NCBI RefSeq assembly: GCF_025397995.1
Contig: NZ_CP104550.1
Span: forward strand, 62,001 to 126,000
Length of the DNA stretch: 64,000 nt
Source: Methanothermobacter wolfeii
GTDB lineage: Archaea; Methanobacteriota; Methanobacteria; Methanobacteriales; Methanothermobacteraceae
Direction of reading: 5' to 3'
Below the pieces are notes generated by a model that made no database searches, was not told the origin of the DNA, and saw nothing but the letters and a program-made list of their open reading frames with translations. Below, in pieces: positions 27,090-36,614 of the stretch; position 1 is the stretch's first letter, and each line of letters begins with the position of its first letter. A program made the position numbers and the translations under genes.

Positions 27090-29405
27090 GTGATTGATGA
27101 TTCACGACTTTTAGCTGCCATACCTACAAAGGCAGAGACATGTGTACTTAAGAACAACGGCATAAGGGAAAAGTTCAGCCATGAGAAACTGGTAAAATCC
27201 CTCCTTAACCTTGGAGCCAGCCTCTGGACATCTGAAAACGTGGCCTCAGAGGTTGCAAGGTCCGTTTACAACGGGATAACAACCAAGGAGATAAAGATCC
27301 TTGTATACGACTCCCTCAGGAAGGTGGATGAGGACCTTGCAGACAGGTACCTTGCAGCCAACAGACTGAGGGTCAGGACTTCAAGGGATAAAATAGAGAC
27401 CTTTGACCAGAAAAAGATTGAGGAGAACCTTATAAGGGAGGCGGGAGCCTCCCCGGAGGTTGCAGAGGAGATAGCATCAGAGGTGTGGAAGGAACTCAAG
27501 AAACTGAACGTCGAGTACCTCACAGCCCCAATGATAAGGGAGGTTGTGAACACCAAACTCATAGAGCATGGCCTTGAAACCCTCAGGAAAAGGTACACGC
27601 GTCTCGGTATCCCTGTATACAACATCGCGAACCTCATCGAGAACGGTTCAAGGGACAACGCCAACATGATCCACAACCCGGAAACGGTACACAAATACGT
27701 GGCTGATGAGGCCCTGAAACAGTACACTCTTCTCCACATACTCCCATCAGGACTTGCAGACGCCCACATGTCAGGCGACATACACATACACGACCTTGAA
27801 TTCTTCGCTGCAAGGCCCCTTAACTGCCTCCAGCATGACCTCCGCCTTTTCATAAGGCACGGCCTGAGAGTTGACGGAACCGGTGACCACACATCAGTAG
27901 CTGGACCCCCAAAGCACCTTGAGACGCTCATGAACCATGCAGGGGAGATAATGCTGGCATCCCAGCAGAACATGTCAGGTGGTCAGGCAATGAGCCTATG
28001 GAACGTTTTCGTCGCCCCATTTGCAGCGGGACTCCCCTATGAGAAGATCAAACAGGCAGTCCAGATGTTCATATTTAACCTCAACATGGCCTACGCTGCA
28101 AGGGGCAGCCAGGTCCCCTTCACCAGCATAAACCTTGAATTCGGGGTCCCGGAGTTCCTTGAGGATGAACCGGCCTACGGCCCCAGGGGTGAACGTGCAG
28201 GGGTCTACGGGGACTTTGCTGATGAGGCAAGACTCCTTACAAGGGCATTCACCGAGGTCCTCCTTGAGGGCGACGCCGATGGAAAACCCCACCTCTTCCC
28301 GAACACCATCTACTCAATAAGGAGGGAGACCCTCAGCGGGGAGTTCGATGAGGAACTCCGCCTGGTCCATGAACTCGCCTCCAAGTACGGGACAGCCTAC
28401 TTCATAAACATGCTTGCCGATTACCGCGGAGACATGGCCAACTACATGGGGTGCAGGACGAGCCTCGCTGATAACTGGACCGGGGACTGGGACCGAGACT
28501 GTCTGAGGACAGGTAACCTTGCATATGTAACCCTGAACCTCCCCAGGATAGCCTACCAGTCAGGGGATGATGATGAACTCTTCGAGTACCTCGATGAGTA
28601 CATTGACATGGCTGTGGAAGTTCTGAGGATAAGGAGAGAGCAGGGTCTTCGCTGCCTCAACGACTACCACCTCCTGCCATTCCTCTCCCAGGAAATCGAC
28701 GGTGAACGCTACTACAGGGTTGAGAATGCAACAATGAGCTTCGGCTTCACAGGCCTTAACGAGATGCTCCAGTACCATACCGGAAGCGGTATACAGGACC
28801 CGAATTCAAACAGGCTGGGCCTCAGGGTGATAGAGCACATAAACGAACGTGCAGCGGAACTTAAAGCCGAGACCGGGTGGAGGTGGAGCGTGCTCCAGAC
28901 ACCGGCCGAATCCACAGCCCACCGATTTGCAATGCTTGACCATGAACATTACCCTGAGGAGGCGGTGCTGCAGGGAACCCGGGGAGCCTACTATTACACC
29001 AACTCAAGCCACACCCCTGTGGATGCAGAGGTTGATATAATTGAGAAGATAAGGATTGAGGAGAAGTACCATCCACTCACACCCGGAGGCCACATATTCA
29101 ACGCCTGGCTCGGCGAGGCCAGACCAGACCCTGAAGCCCTTGAAGGCCTCACAAGGAAGATATGCAGGAACAGTGACATTGGATTCTGGGCCTACAGCAA
29201 CGCCCTGAGCTTCTGCCTCCGGTGCAAAACCCTTATGAGGGGTCTTCAGGATTCCTGCGCTGCATGCGGTGAGAGGGATGATGTTGAATGGTACGACCGT
29301 ATAACAGGATACGTTCAGCAGGTTGGAAGGGCCAAGTCCTCAAGCGGGGGATGGAACAGGGGTAAACAGCAGGAGCTGCTGGACCGGAGAAGGATAAACC
29401 TGTAA
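27090..29405 (+). CDS. nrdD: Anaerobic ribonucleoside-triphosphate reductase
   Basis: Class III, oxygen-sensitive glycyl-radical ribonucleotide reductase that makes dNTPs. The N-terminal ATP-cone (allosteric) domain spans about residues 15-105. The catalytic barrel contains the family block QQNMSGGQAM. The C-terminus has a zinc-type four-cysteine set CLRCK...CAACG, then the glycyl-radical loop RITGYVQQVG. The length of 771 is normal. GTG 27090 sits three bases after GGTGAT. The activating radical-SAM enzyme nrdG is not adjacent. A T-rich tract after the stop (29430-29441) could terminate transcription. Confidence 0.93.
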   Translation: MIDDSRLLAAIPTKAETCVLKNNGIREKFSHEKLVKSLLNLGASLWTSENVASEVARSVYNGITTKEIKILVYDSLRKVDEDLADRYLAANRLRVRTSRDKIETFDQKKIEENLIREAGASPEVAEEIASEVWKELKKLNVEYLTAPMIREVVNTKLIEHGLETLRKRYTRLGIPVYNIANLIENGSRDNANMIHNPETVHKYVADEALKQYTLLHILPSGLADAHMSGDIHIHDLEFFAARPLNCLQHDLRLFIRHGLRVDGTGDHTSVAGPPKHLETLMNHAGEIMLASQQNMSGGQAMSLWNVFVAPFAAGLPYEKIKQAVQMFIFNLNMAYAARGSQVPFTSINLEFGVPEFLEDEPAYGPRGERAGVYGDFADEARLLTRAFTEVLLEGDADGKPHLFPNTIYSIRRETLSGEFDEELRLVHELASKYGTAYFINMLADYRGDMANYMGCRTSLADNWTGDWDRDCLRTGNLAYVTLNLPRIAYQSGDDDELFEYLDEYIDMAVEVLRIRREQGLRCLNDYHLLPFLSQEIDGERYYRVENATMSFGFTGLNEMLQYHTGSGIQDPNSNRLGLRVIEHINERAAELKAETGWRWSVLQTPAESTAHRFAMLDHEHYPEEAVLQGTRGAYYYTNSSHTPVDAEVDIIEKIRIEEKYHPLTPGGHIFNAWLGEARPDPEALEGLTRKICRNSDIGFWAYSNALSFCLRCKTLMRGLQDSCAACGERDDVEWYDRITGYVQQVGRAKSSSGGWNRGKQQELLDRRRINL

Positions 29406-29429
29406 TTTCACCTCACATCCGCCTGAACT

Positions 29430-29441
29430 CCTTTTTATTTT
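29430..29441 (+). terminator. T-rich putative terminator after nrdD
   Basis: CTTTTTATTTTA occurs about 25 bases after the nrdD stop, an archaeal-style oligo-T terminator without an obvious hairpin. Confidence 0.4.
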
Positions 29442-29567
29442 AATAGAAGGATTAATATTTGCTCCCATTGCTTCAATCTTAAGAGAGAAGACTTGAACTT
29501 TCTTTAATTTTAAAATCAGCCGTATCTGAAATCAGGTCCATAAAATTAAATTCGGTTAGGTGGAGGA

Positions 29568-30671
29568 TTAATCCATTTTTTTGAGTTCCACAGGGACTGT
29601 CTGGGACTCTGATGAACCCCCGAATCCATGGGCTATCATTGTATGCCTTCCAGCTCCACCTGCAACCACAAGGACAACATCATCCGGGCTTCCTGTTACT
29701 GGGACCATATCATCCACCACGAGGCTGTAATCAAGTTTCCTGCCGCCACGGTCCCCCAGGGGTGCCGGTACCAGCGCCCTTTCATGTATATAGTTCCTGA
29801 CGTCCTCCCGGCTCCATCCATGTGATGCGACGGTCTCTGCGTGTTCAGGGCTCATGATGACCAGGAGTTCACCAGGGACGTGGCTGTTGTTGCACCCGGC
29901 GGTTGAGGCTGTGTGCACCACGGTATCAAGGAGGTCCTCGGGGGTCCTGCTCCGGTGATCATTCACGTTGTGTGGGGCCTCCATACCAAGGACCGTCACG
30001 GTACTCTCACAGGCATCAAAACCCCTTTCAACATGAAGGGGTTCCCATGGACTCATGGACTCGTTTTCAGCTAGACAGAAGGCGTATTTTGCAGGGGAGC
30101 CCATGGTTGCATGGTCACCCACTCCTGGGATGGCACCCGCAATGTTAATGAGGCAGAGCCTGATGGCACGACCCAGGGTTGCATTGGCAAGGTTCCCTGG
30201 ACCCAGGCAGCCATCGGCAGAGTTGAAACCAAGTTCATCCCTTGCGGGTCCATTAACAATAACTCCAACGGCAACCGGGTGGGTTGTGGCGTTTATCCCT
30301 GCAAGGTTGAACTCTTCCCTTGACATCCCCTCAATGCATGCCTCAAGGAGGGGCATCATCCCGGGCAGGCATCCGGCCATGACCGCGTTCACGGCAACCT
30401 TCTCAACGGTGGCCTTACCCATCCTTGGCGGCAGCACGGCTATCACATCATCAGGTTCCCTGCTGCTGTAATGGTAGAACTTCTTCACCCTGGCCTGTGT
30501 TGGGGGTATCACGGGGAGTCCATCTGTGAATTTCTTCTGGTAGAAGTCAAGGCTTATCCTCTCCGGATCAGGGTCAACCATGACCTTCATGTCCTCCGGT
30601 GATGAACCGCAAAGCCGATTGTCATCAAGGAGGTCGTCTATAAGGCATCCGCATGATTTATCAATCTTCAC
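29568..30671 (-). CDS. Conserved protein partnered with a UGSC-family protein
   Basis: About 367 residues, cytoplasmic, with several conserved-looking blocks: [13 protein letters not shown] near 50, [23 protein letters not shown] near 80, [18 protein letters not shown] near 125, and [16 protein letters not shown] near 265. It has Cys residues at the N-terminus (KSCGCLI, RLCG) and others spaced through the chain. I do not recognise an assigned reaction. It overlaps and follows the UGSC gene, and the pairing of this protein with UGSC proteins is the main clue: a two-component cysteine (elsewhere selenocysteine) redox enzyme is possible. GTG 30671 follows GGGGTGA that overlaps the upstream stop; GTG 30680 is an alternative. 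Confidence 0.65.
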   Translation of the reverse strand: MKIDKSCGCLIDDLLDDNRLCGSSPEDMKVMVDPDPERISLDFYQKKFTDGLPVIPPTQARVKKFYHYSSREPDDVIAVLPPRMGKATVEKVAVNAVMAGCLPGMMPLLEACIEGMSREEFNLAGINATTHPVAVGVIVNGPARDELGFNSADGCLGPGNLANATLGRAIRLCLINIAGAIPGVGDHATMGSPAKYAFCLAENESMSPWEPLHVERGFDACESTVTVLGMEAPHNVNDHRSRTPEDLLDTVVHTASTAGCNNSHVPGELLVIMSPEHAETVASHGWSREDVRNYIHERALVPAPLGDRGGRKLDYSLVVDDMVPVTGSPDDVVLVVAGGAGRHTMIAHGFGGSSESQTVPVELKKMD

Positions 30672-30676
30672 AGGAT

Positions 30677-31186
30677 TCACCCCAGATACTCCATTATGTC
30701 TCCAATGATTCCATCAGCCTTTTTTCGGACAGCTTCAGGTTCAATGCCAGCTATCGGGTGGCCTATCTCAACAATCCTCAGCCCGGGCATTCCGTGTGCT
30801 GCAGCGAGTCTCTTGGCGTATTCCCGGAACCTGTCAGAGCAGATGGAGATTGTGGGGACACCCATCCCCTCCAGGCGTATGGCATCAAGTATCACCCAGG
30901 TTGTGCATGAACCGCAGTCCCCAAGGGCAAGGATGCAGAGATCGGCCCCGGCAGCCACCCCGATCTGATCCTCCTCTGCAGGCGCACCTGCCGGTTTCTC
31001 AGCCCAGACTGTACTGAACCCTGAAAGGCTTTCCTCGACGGTTCTTAGTATAATATCGGCTCCAGGTTTGGTATTGTCCAGGAGGGAAACCTTCCCAACA
31101 TCCCTGATGGGGTTCACGGGGGTTTCTTCCATGGCTGTATCTGCAAGGGGATCCATAACATCCCTTTCAACAATCCTGACCTTCAT
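30677..31186 (-). CDS. UGSC-family protein, cysteine form
   Basis: A 169-residue Rossmann-like protein. Its motif [10 protein letters not shown] near residue 92 matches the UGSC signature of a bacterial selenoprotein family in which the first Cys is selenocysteine. Here the U position is Cys. Downstream it has [18 protein letters not shown] and [13 protein letters not shown]. The chemistry of the family is unknown; the Cys/Sec-Gly-Ser-Cys loop suggests thiol redox or a covalent intermediate. Its stop overlaps the ribosome site of the partner gene, so the two form an operon. Its ribosome site GGAAGTGG adjoins the duplicated lysK end at 31196-31292. Confidence 0.75.
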   Translation of the reverse strand: MKVRIVERDVMDPLADTAMEETPVNPIRDVGKVSLLDNTKPGADIILRTVEESLSGFSTVWAEKPAGAPAEEDQIGVAAGADLCILALGDCGSCTTWVILDAIRLEGMGVPTISICSDRFREYAKRLAAAHGMPGLRIVEIGHPIAGIEPEAVRKKADGIIGDIMEYLG

Positions 31187-31195
31187 AGGCGTCCA

Positions 31196-31292
31196 CTTCC
31201 TATGCCTCTAACCTCAGTCTTCTCATCTGATGCTCCACACGGACAAAACCCGTTCTCGCAGTCTTCCTATGCCTCTAACCTCAGTCTTCTCA
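31196..31292. repeat. Duplication-insert-duplication unit at the lysK 3' end
   Basis: A 30-base stretch containing the end of lysK and its stop codon is exactly repeated at 31196-31225 and 31263-31292. Between the copies (31226-31262) are 37 foreign bases beginning TCTGATGCTCCAC. The insert matches that at 40104 in 32 of 36 positions, although the two duplications are unrelated. The unit length is 67. lysK is unharmed because the copy nearest the gene supplies its own end, and the spare copy keeps the sequence leading to the UGSC ribosome site. Confidence 0.85.
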
Positions 31293-32841
31293 CCACAAAG
31301 TCTCTCTGCAGGGAGAGGAGGAAGGATGCCGCCCTTGGCCCCATCTTTTTACCTATAAGCACCCTGTAGATGGCCTGGAATGCCTTCTGGGGCTTCAGGC
31401 CGTGTTCCCTGAGAAGGTCGTACATTCTGTCATGGAGCTCCTCGGGGCCCATCTCCCAGTCCTCAAGGATATCTGCGAGTTCAGATAGGAAGCTTCTCTG
31501 GGCGTCTGAAAGCTGAACATCAGGCAGCTCCTTCTGAACCTCGAATTTCAGGAATTCAGGGGCGTAGAGTTCCAGCCAGTTTTTCACGTTCTCGATCCTC
31601 TCCTTCAGCTGCCTGACCTGGCCTTCACTGAGGTCCCCGGGTTCCATATCCATGAACTCTCCAGGGAGCTGGGAGTTCCTCCTGAGTATATCATAGAGCC
31701 TTTCAAGGTCACTGTCTGCAATCTGGCAGGCAACCGTCATGAACTTGTAGGATGGCCTCAGGGGCAGATCAGATTCCTCTATCATGGACACCCTGTAGAT
31801 AATCTTCAGTTTTTTCTCCTCCTTCTCTGACGCGGCTTCCTCCAGGCCATAGTAGATTCTCTCAGCACGGTCGAACTGGTCCATGAGGTCAAGGAAGGGC
31901 ATTTCAGGGTTGAAGTCCTTGTGTTTCATGGGCTTGCTCCTGAATATGAAATAGTTGAGGCTTTCAGGGGGGGCTATTTCAAGCCACTGGCTTGGTGTGA
32001 AGAATACGCCGCGGGACTTGGACATGGCCTCCCCCCTGAGGGTTATCCACTCGTAGGGCACAGGGTAGGGGGCGGGGTAACCGAATATCTCCTCTGATAT
32101 CACGCTGCTCACGTCATAGGATCCTCCACTTGCTGCATGATCCTTTCCGAAGGGCTCGCAGGTAACACCAAGGATCTTCCACCTTGCAGCCCACTCAACC
32201 CTCCAGGTTAGCTTACCCCGCCCTGACTTTATATCCATCTCACCCTGGAATCCGCAGCTGCAGCGGTAGTGGACGGTGTCGCCACTGAAATCATATGCCT
32301 CGGTGGTGTTGACCCTTCCGCATTTCTCGCAGATGGGATTGTAAGGTAGCCAGTCCTCCTTCAGGGGCCTTTCACGGTACCTGTTGAATATCTCCCTTAT
32401 CTCATGAGCCCTTTCAAGGGAGGTTCTTATGTAGTCGTTGTAGAGGCCGTCCATGTACATCCTGGCCCCTGAGTAGTGCTCAACACTTATATTGAACCTT
32501 TCAAGGGCCTCCAGGAAGGGCCTCTGGAAGTGTTCCACAAAGCCCTCACAGCAGTCATCAGGGCATGGTATCATGGAGTAGGGCATCCCCAGGTACTTCT
32601 CATAGTCTTCAGGGAGGGGATATGGCACCTTACGGAGGGGGTCATGGTCATCAGCCACCCAGACAGTCCTTGATCGGAATCCGTCATGTTGAAGTGTCTT
32701 GGCGATTGAACTTGCAATGAAAACGTCGCATGAGTTCCCTATATGTATTGATCCTGAGATGGATGTGCCGCTTGCGACAACGTGCTCATCAACATCCCTT
32801 TCCTTGAGTTCATCAGCTATCCTTTCAATCCAGTGTTTCAA
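31267..32841 (-). CDS. lysK: Class I lysyl-tRNA synthetase
   Basis: LysRS of the class I type found in most archaea, unrelated to the class II bacterial enzyme. The ATP-binding HIGH motif appears as SIHIGN near residue 32 and KMSKS as EAMSKSRG near 280. A zinc-type cysteine set CEKCG...CSCG sits in an insertion near 175-205. About 524 residues is normal. TTG 32841 lies four bases after AGGTGAT, giving the start [12 protein letters not shown]; the in-frame GTG at 32850 is within the site. Its 3' end is part of a duplicated unit. Confidence 0.93.
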   Translation of the reverse strand: MKHWIERIADELKERDVDEHVVASGTSISGSIHIGNSCDVFIASSIAKTLQHDGFRSRTVWVADDHDPLRKVPYPLPEDYEKYLGMPYSMIPCPDDCCEGFVEHFQRPFLEALERFNISVEHYSGARMYMDGLYNDYIRTSLERAHEIREIFNRYRERPLKEDWLPYNPICEKCGRVNTTEAYDFSGDTVHYRCSCGFQGEMDIKSGRGKLTWRVEWAARWKILGVTCEPFGKDHAASGGSYDVSSVISEEIFGYPAPYPVPYEWITLRGEAMSKSRGVFFTPSQWLEIAPPESLNYFIFRSKPMKHKDFNPEMPFLDLMDQFDRAERIYYGLEEAASEKEEKKLKIIYRVSMIEESDLPLRPSYKFMTVACQIADSDLERLYDILRRNSQLPGEFMDMEPGDLSEGQVRQLKERIENVKNWLELYAPEFLKFEVQKELPDVQLSDAQRSFLSELADILEDWEMGPEELHDRMYDLLREHGLKPQKAFQAIYRVLIGKKMGPRAASFLLSLQRDFVVRRLRLEA

Positions 32842-32934
32842 GCAGATCACCTGTAAAAATGAATAGAATCAGCGTAATCTGATATAAAATTTAAATATTA
32901 AAATATATTATGTTTGTGGAAAATGAGAGTTTTT

Positions 32935-34236
32935 TCAGTCGAATATCCTGTCATCTGCACTGTCAAGCCATTCATTCACGATTTTGACTGCACAGTAGTT
33001 ACCGCACATGGTGCAGGTGTCAGGATCCTCAGGTGGCCTCTCATCCCTTATACGCATGGCATCGGCGGGGCACATGGCAGCGTCGAACTGGGCGGACCAG
33101 TCCAGTTTTTTACGGGCGTTGGCCATTTCAAGGTCCCTTTCACCGCTGTGGATCCCCTTGACCATGTCGCCCACATATGCACCTATCCTTGTTGCGATGA
33201 CACCCTCCTTCACATCATCAGGGTATGGGAGTGCAAGGTGTTCTGCAGGTGTAACATAGCATATGAAGTCGGCTCCTGCGGCTGCAGATGCCGCTGCCCC
33301 TATTGATGAGACTATATGGTCATAACCGGCGCCTATGTCCGTGACTATCGGTCCGAGCATGTAGAATGGTGCTCCGCGGCAGAGCTTCTTCTGGAGTATC
33401 ACGTTGGCCTTTATCTCATTCAGGGGTATGTGTCCGGGTCCCTCAACTATTGTCTGGACTCCAGCCTCTCTTGCACGGTCTATTAGTTCCCCAAGGACTA
33501 TGAGCTCCTGGACCTGCGCCCTGTCGGTTGAGTCTGCAATGGCACCTGCACGCATTGCATTGGCCATTGACATTACAAAGTCGTGTTCCTTGGCAATCTC
33601 CAGGATGTAATCAAAGTTCTCGTATAGGGGGTTTTCAAGTCCGTTTTCAACCATCCAGGCTGATACAAAGGCACCGCCCCTGCTGACAAGTCCACCTTCA
33701 CGTCCCTGTCTCTTGAGCCTCCTGAGGGTTTCCCTGTTAACACTGCAGTGGATTGCCATGAAGTCTATACCGTCCTTTGCCTGCTTCTCAATTGCCTTGA
33801 ACATGACATCCTCGTCCATGTAGATGGAGGCGCCCTCCTTCCGTATAGTTTCAACGGCTGCCTGATAGACCGGTACGCTTCCAACAGGTATTGGTGAAAG
33901 GTCCAGTATACGCCTCCTTATTTCATCAAGGTCTCCGCCAACTGAGAGTTCCATGAGGGTGTCGGCCTGGTTTTCAACTGCAACCATGGCCTTCTTTTCT
34001 TCCATTTCAAAGTCCACGATGTCTGTTGAGGTCCCGATGGTTGCGTTAACCTTGGTCCTTAAACCTTCACCTATACCCACGGGTTTAACGTCTTCCCTGT
34101 TCAGGTTGCTTGGGATGGCTATTTTACCACTGGCAACCCCTCTCCTGACAAATTCGGGGGTGACATTCTCTGCCTCTGCCACCGCTTTCATTTCATCTGT
34201 TATAACACCTTTTTTAGCTTCATCCATCTGAGTCAT
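32935..34236 (-). CDS. thiC: Phosphomethylpyrimidine synthase ThiC
   Basis: Radical-SAM enzyme converting aminoimidazole ribotide to HMP-phosphate, the pyrimidine part of thiamine. The unusual C-terminal [4Fe-4S] motif is intact ([13 protein letters not shown]2CX4C). Family blocks include [22 protein letters not shown] and [16 protein letters not shown]. At about 433 residues it lacks the long bacterial N-terminal domain, as usual in archaea. Start is ATG 34236, which follows GGTGAT by three bases; the longer open frame to 34317 has no ribosome site and would be part of the leader. Confidence 0.93.
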   Translation of the reverse strand: MTQMDEAKKGVITDEMKAVAEAENVTPEFVRRGVASGKIAIPSNLNREDVKPVGIGEGLRTKVNATIGTSTDIVDFEMEEKKAMVAVENQADTLMELSVGGDLDEIRRRILDLSPIPVGSVPVYQAAVETIRKEGASIYMDEDVMFKAIEKQAKDGIDFMAIHCSVNRETLRRLKRQGREGGLVSRGGAFVSAWMVENGLENPLYENFDYILEIAKEHDFVMSMANAMRAGAIADSTDRAQVQELIVLGELIDRAREAGVQTIVEGPGHIPLNEIKANVILQKKLCRGAPFYMLGPIVTDIGAGYDHIVSSIGAAASAAAGADFICYVTPAEHLALPYPDDVKEGVIATRIGAYVGDMVKGIHSGERDLEMANARKKLDWSAQFDAAMCPADAMRIRDERPPEDPDTCTMCGNYCAVKIVNEWLDSADDRIFD

Positions 34237-34400
34237 ATCATCACCGTTCTCTGGATCAGCCCATATCCCGGGTGCTGTGGGGTCCACATCCGGCCCTTTC
34301 ATGGTCCCGGGTATCATGGGAATCAGTTTACAGTAGGCCCCTGGCCCTCGGTATCTTGTGGATCATAGGATCATATATTAATGGCTACATTTATAAAAAC
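34237..34400 (-). promoter_or_regulatory. thiC promoter and long leader
   Basis: A TATA-like TTTATAAA lies at 34390-34397 (read on the minus strand), which would start transcription near 34365 and leave a leader of about 130 bases before thiC. The leader is GC-rich with several short self-complementary runs. I looked for the TPP-riboswitch core (CTGAGA and its partner ACC-TGA block) and did not find it. A structured leader of another kind is possible but not shown. Confidence 0.4.
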
Positions 34401-34405
34401 TATGT

Positions 34406-34499
34406 GTTCCCGTCCGGGTTAATAATTCCCTGCCACATAGACCTCGACGGGAGCATAGACGAGCCTGAGGGTTCCCGTCCGGGTTAATAATTCCCTGCC
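34406..34499. repeat. Duplication-insert-duplication unit between the kinase gene and thiC
   Basis: A 29-base stretch (GTTCCCGTCCGGGTTAATAA plus TTCCCTGCC) is exactly repeated at 34406-34434 and 34471-34499. The copies flank 36 unrelated bases at 34435-34470, for a unit of 65. The duplicated segment contains inverted repeats (CCCG-TC-CGGG and GGG...CCC around TTAATAATT). The insert is not clearly related to those at 31226 or 40104. The unit lies in the thiC upstream region. Confidence 0.85.
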
Positions 34500-34507
34500 C
34501 CAGCATC

Positions 34508-35437
34508 CTACTCCAGCATGGGGTCGTAGCCCCAGTGTTCAGTGAAGCGCCTGAGGACAGCATCATAGTCGGGTATGTTTGTCTGGGTGCCCTCAGCCTC
34601 AACTATGAAGGATGCAACTGCAGATGCAAACCTTCCACAGGTTTCAAGGTCAGCCCCTGAGAGGTAGGCCCTCATGAACCCTGCACGATAGGAGTCACCG
34701 GCCCCTGTGGGATCAACGGCGTCCCTGGGGATGGCATCAACCTTTATGGTTTCATCTGCATAGATCCTACTTCCCCTTTTACCGTAGGTCTTCACAATGA
34801 TTTCGGGTCCGATTTCCCTGAGTTCGTCAACTTTCATGGAAAGTTTACCTGTGATCCTGTCGATCTCATGGTGGTTCCCGAAGAGTATGTTACAGGTCCT
34901 CACAGCATCCTCCAGCTGGTCCCTGGAGTACATGTGCAGGTCCTGGCCCGGGTCAAAGGAGATCACCTTTCCAAGGCTCCTTGCAAGGGCACCGCACCTG
35001 CAGTTAAATGATGGGTCGCCTGTTGCAAGGTGAACTGCACGTGCAGCTCTAATGGCACCTTCAGGAACCTTGGATTCCCTGAAGTACCTTGCAGCGCCCC
35101 AGTAGAAGTAGCTGATCTGATTGTGATGGGAGTCTGTCATGACAAATGCTGTCGGGGTCCTCTCCCCGGGCACGGTGATCATTGAACCGGTTTCCACATC
35201 CATGGAATCAAGGAATCTCCTGTATTCTGACTCCGGGAAGTCACCGCCAACTGCAGATACCAGTGATGTTCTGAGGCCAAGCTTTGACCCGACAACCGCC
35301 ACGTTTGCAGCGGCACCCCCATGAAAGTTCTTCATACGTTTTATGGCTGTCGATGAATTTGGTTCTGGAAATTCATCCAGCTGTATTATATAGTCAAAGG
35401 CGGTATGTCCAACGGCAAGAAGGTCTATCTCATTCAA
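34508..35437 (-). CDS. PfkB/ribokinase-family sugar or nucleoside kinase
   Basis: Ribokinase-fold kinase of about 309 residues. The N-terminal glycine motif is MKNFHGGAAANVAVVGSKLG near 36. The C-terminal signature DPTGAGDSYRAGF near 238, with catalytic Asp in GAGD, is intact. Closest remembered archaeal relatives are nucleoside or ribose kinases; the substrate cannot be read from the sequence. Start is TTG 35437, four bases after GGGTGAT; GTG 35446 lies in that site. It precedes thiC on the same strand but is separated by the duplicated unit and a probable thiC promoter. Confidence 0.85.
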   Translation of the reverse strand: MNEIDLLAVGHTAFDYIIQLDEFPEPNSSTAIKRMKNFHGGAAANVAVVGSKLGLRTSLVSAVGGDFPESEYRRFLDSMDVETGSMITVPGERTPTAFVMTDSHHNQISYFYWGAARYFRESKVPEGAIRAARAVHLATGDPSFNCRCGALARSLGKVISFDPGQDLHMYSRDQLEDAVRTCNILFGNHHEIDRITGKLSMKVDELREIGPEIIVKTYGKRGSRIYADETIKVDAIPRDAVDPTGAGDSYRAGFMRAYLSGADLETCGRFASAVASFIVEAEGTQTNIPDYDAVLRRFTEHWGYDPMLE

Positions 35438-35620
35438 TGAAATCACCCGGGAACTGCAAATTGCGAATTAATATAACTGGAAATCATGGAACCGAGAATC
35501 AGGGATTTCCAGACCACCATATGGTGTTAAGGCTCGTCGGTTATTAATCATGACGACGGGGCCATGGAATTATATTCTGGAGGAGGATCTTATATCGTTG
35601 ATTGTTCGTTAAACACATGC

Positions 35621-36469
35621 TCACTGGAGCGGCTCAAAACCGGCTTCAGCAACGGTTTCCTGACCATCACCAAGTATGAAATCAACAAGGGAATCAGCCC
35701 TATCATCGCACCTTACAAGACTTATAACGTGCCTTGTTTCATCACTGAGTACGCCGGACCCCTCAAACTGGCTTCCGCTGAGGAATGTTAGAAGCCCGGG
35801 GGTTCTCTCAACAAGCCTGTATGCCTGCAGCGGGGACCTCACGGTCTTAACGATTCTGAAGTCGATCCCGGTGTCAGAGAGAACCTCCCAGGCAAGCCTC
35901 TGGGGTGAGTCAGCAACCTCAACAAAGGATGCTCCATCAAGTTCGGTGACGTCCCCGGCATCCATCCCGACAAGTACAAGGTGGTCGTAGGCCACAGGCA
36001 CGAAATCAAGATCCCTGCGGTATGCATGGATGGGGTCGTCAAGGAAGATCATGTCTAGGCGGCTCTTTCCTGCAAGATGGAAGGAGTCGGTGGCAGAGGA
36101 TGAGAAAAGTGATCCTTCTGTCCCTGATGCTTCAAGGACCAGCTCTGCAAGAACGGATGACGTGTACCCTGCAGCGACCATTATCCTGTCTGATGGTTCC
36201 AGGAGGTTCATCTGACGCTCATATAACCTGAGCAGTTCAGAGCCTTCAGGTGTAAGCTCCGAACCAGCGCCGCTCCTCCTTACGAGTTTCATGTTAAGGA
36301 GGGACTCGGCTCGCAGCACCCTCCTGTTAAGGACCTGGGGGGTTACACCAAGCATCCTCGACGCCCTCCTCTGGGAGAAGGTCTCGGATATCGCCTTAAG
36401 GGTTTCAAATAATCTGTGATCAAATTCATGACCGTCTACTTCCATACCAGGGAGGGGCCTTATATCCAT
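35621..36469 (-). CDS. ModE/LysR-like transcriptional regulator with substrate-binding-like domain
   Basis: Residues about 15-80 form a winged helix of the ModE/LysR type (FETLKAISETFSQRRASRMLGVTPQVLNRRVLRAE). The remainder, from about 95 (RIMVAAGYTSS), has the look of a type II periplasmic-binding-protein fold (LDMIFLDDPIHAYRR, FVPVAYDHLVLVG). This layout suits a one-component sensor of a small ligand. Given neighbouring Mo/W-enzyme genes, molybdate, tungstate or a cofactor precursor is an attractive but unproven ligand. ATG 36469 follows AAAGGTG; the frame upstream to 36499 lacks a site. It is divergent from hxlB, so the shared 36470-36597 region may hold its operator. Confidence 0.7.
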   Translation of the reverse strand: MDIRPLPGMEVDGHEFDHRLFETLKAISETFSQRRASRMLGVTPQVLNRRVLRAESLLNMKLVRRSGAGSELTPEGSELLRLYERQMNLLEPSDRIMVAAGYTSSVLAELVLEASGTEGSLFSSSATDSFHLAGKSRLDMIFLDDPIHAYRRDLDFVPVAYDHLVLVGMDAGDVTELDGASFVEVADSPQRLAWEVLSDTGIDFRIVKTVRSPLQAYRLVERTPGLLTFLSGSQFEGSGVLSDETRHVISLVRCDDRADSLVDFILGDGQETVAEAGFEPLQ

Positions 36470-36526
36470 GGGGAACACCTTTATCAGATGTGAGGTCAAA
36501 TCATCTATTAATTAATTTTATCTTCA

Positions 36527-36614
36527 ATATTAAACTGAGTTCAGGTGTCTGGATGGTAATAATCAAATTAATGTTAAAGTGAGTTCAGGTGTTTCGGATG
36601 ATAATAAAAGAGGC
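36527..36614. repeat. Imperfect 44-base tandem repeat at the hxlB start
   Basis: The segment from 36527 (ATATTAAACTGAGTTCAGG...) is repeated from 36571 (ATGTTAAAGTGAGTTCAGG...) with no spacer. The second copy provides the hxlB ribosome site and start, and the first contains a matching but out-of-use GGATG. It sits between the divergent regulator and hxlB, so it could double an operator or promoter element. Confidence 0.65.

Noticed and set aside
31196-31292. A CRISPR array (repeat-spacer-repeat) at each duplication unit
   Set aside because: The repeated part differs at every site and is host coding or local sequence, with only two copies each and no cas genes or leader. It is CRISPR-like in geometry only, so it is reported as a repeat unit instead.
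34237-34400. TPP riboswitch ahead of thiC
   Set aside because: The conserved core boxes could not be found on the minus strand, though the leader is long.
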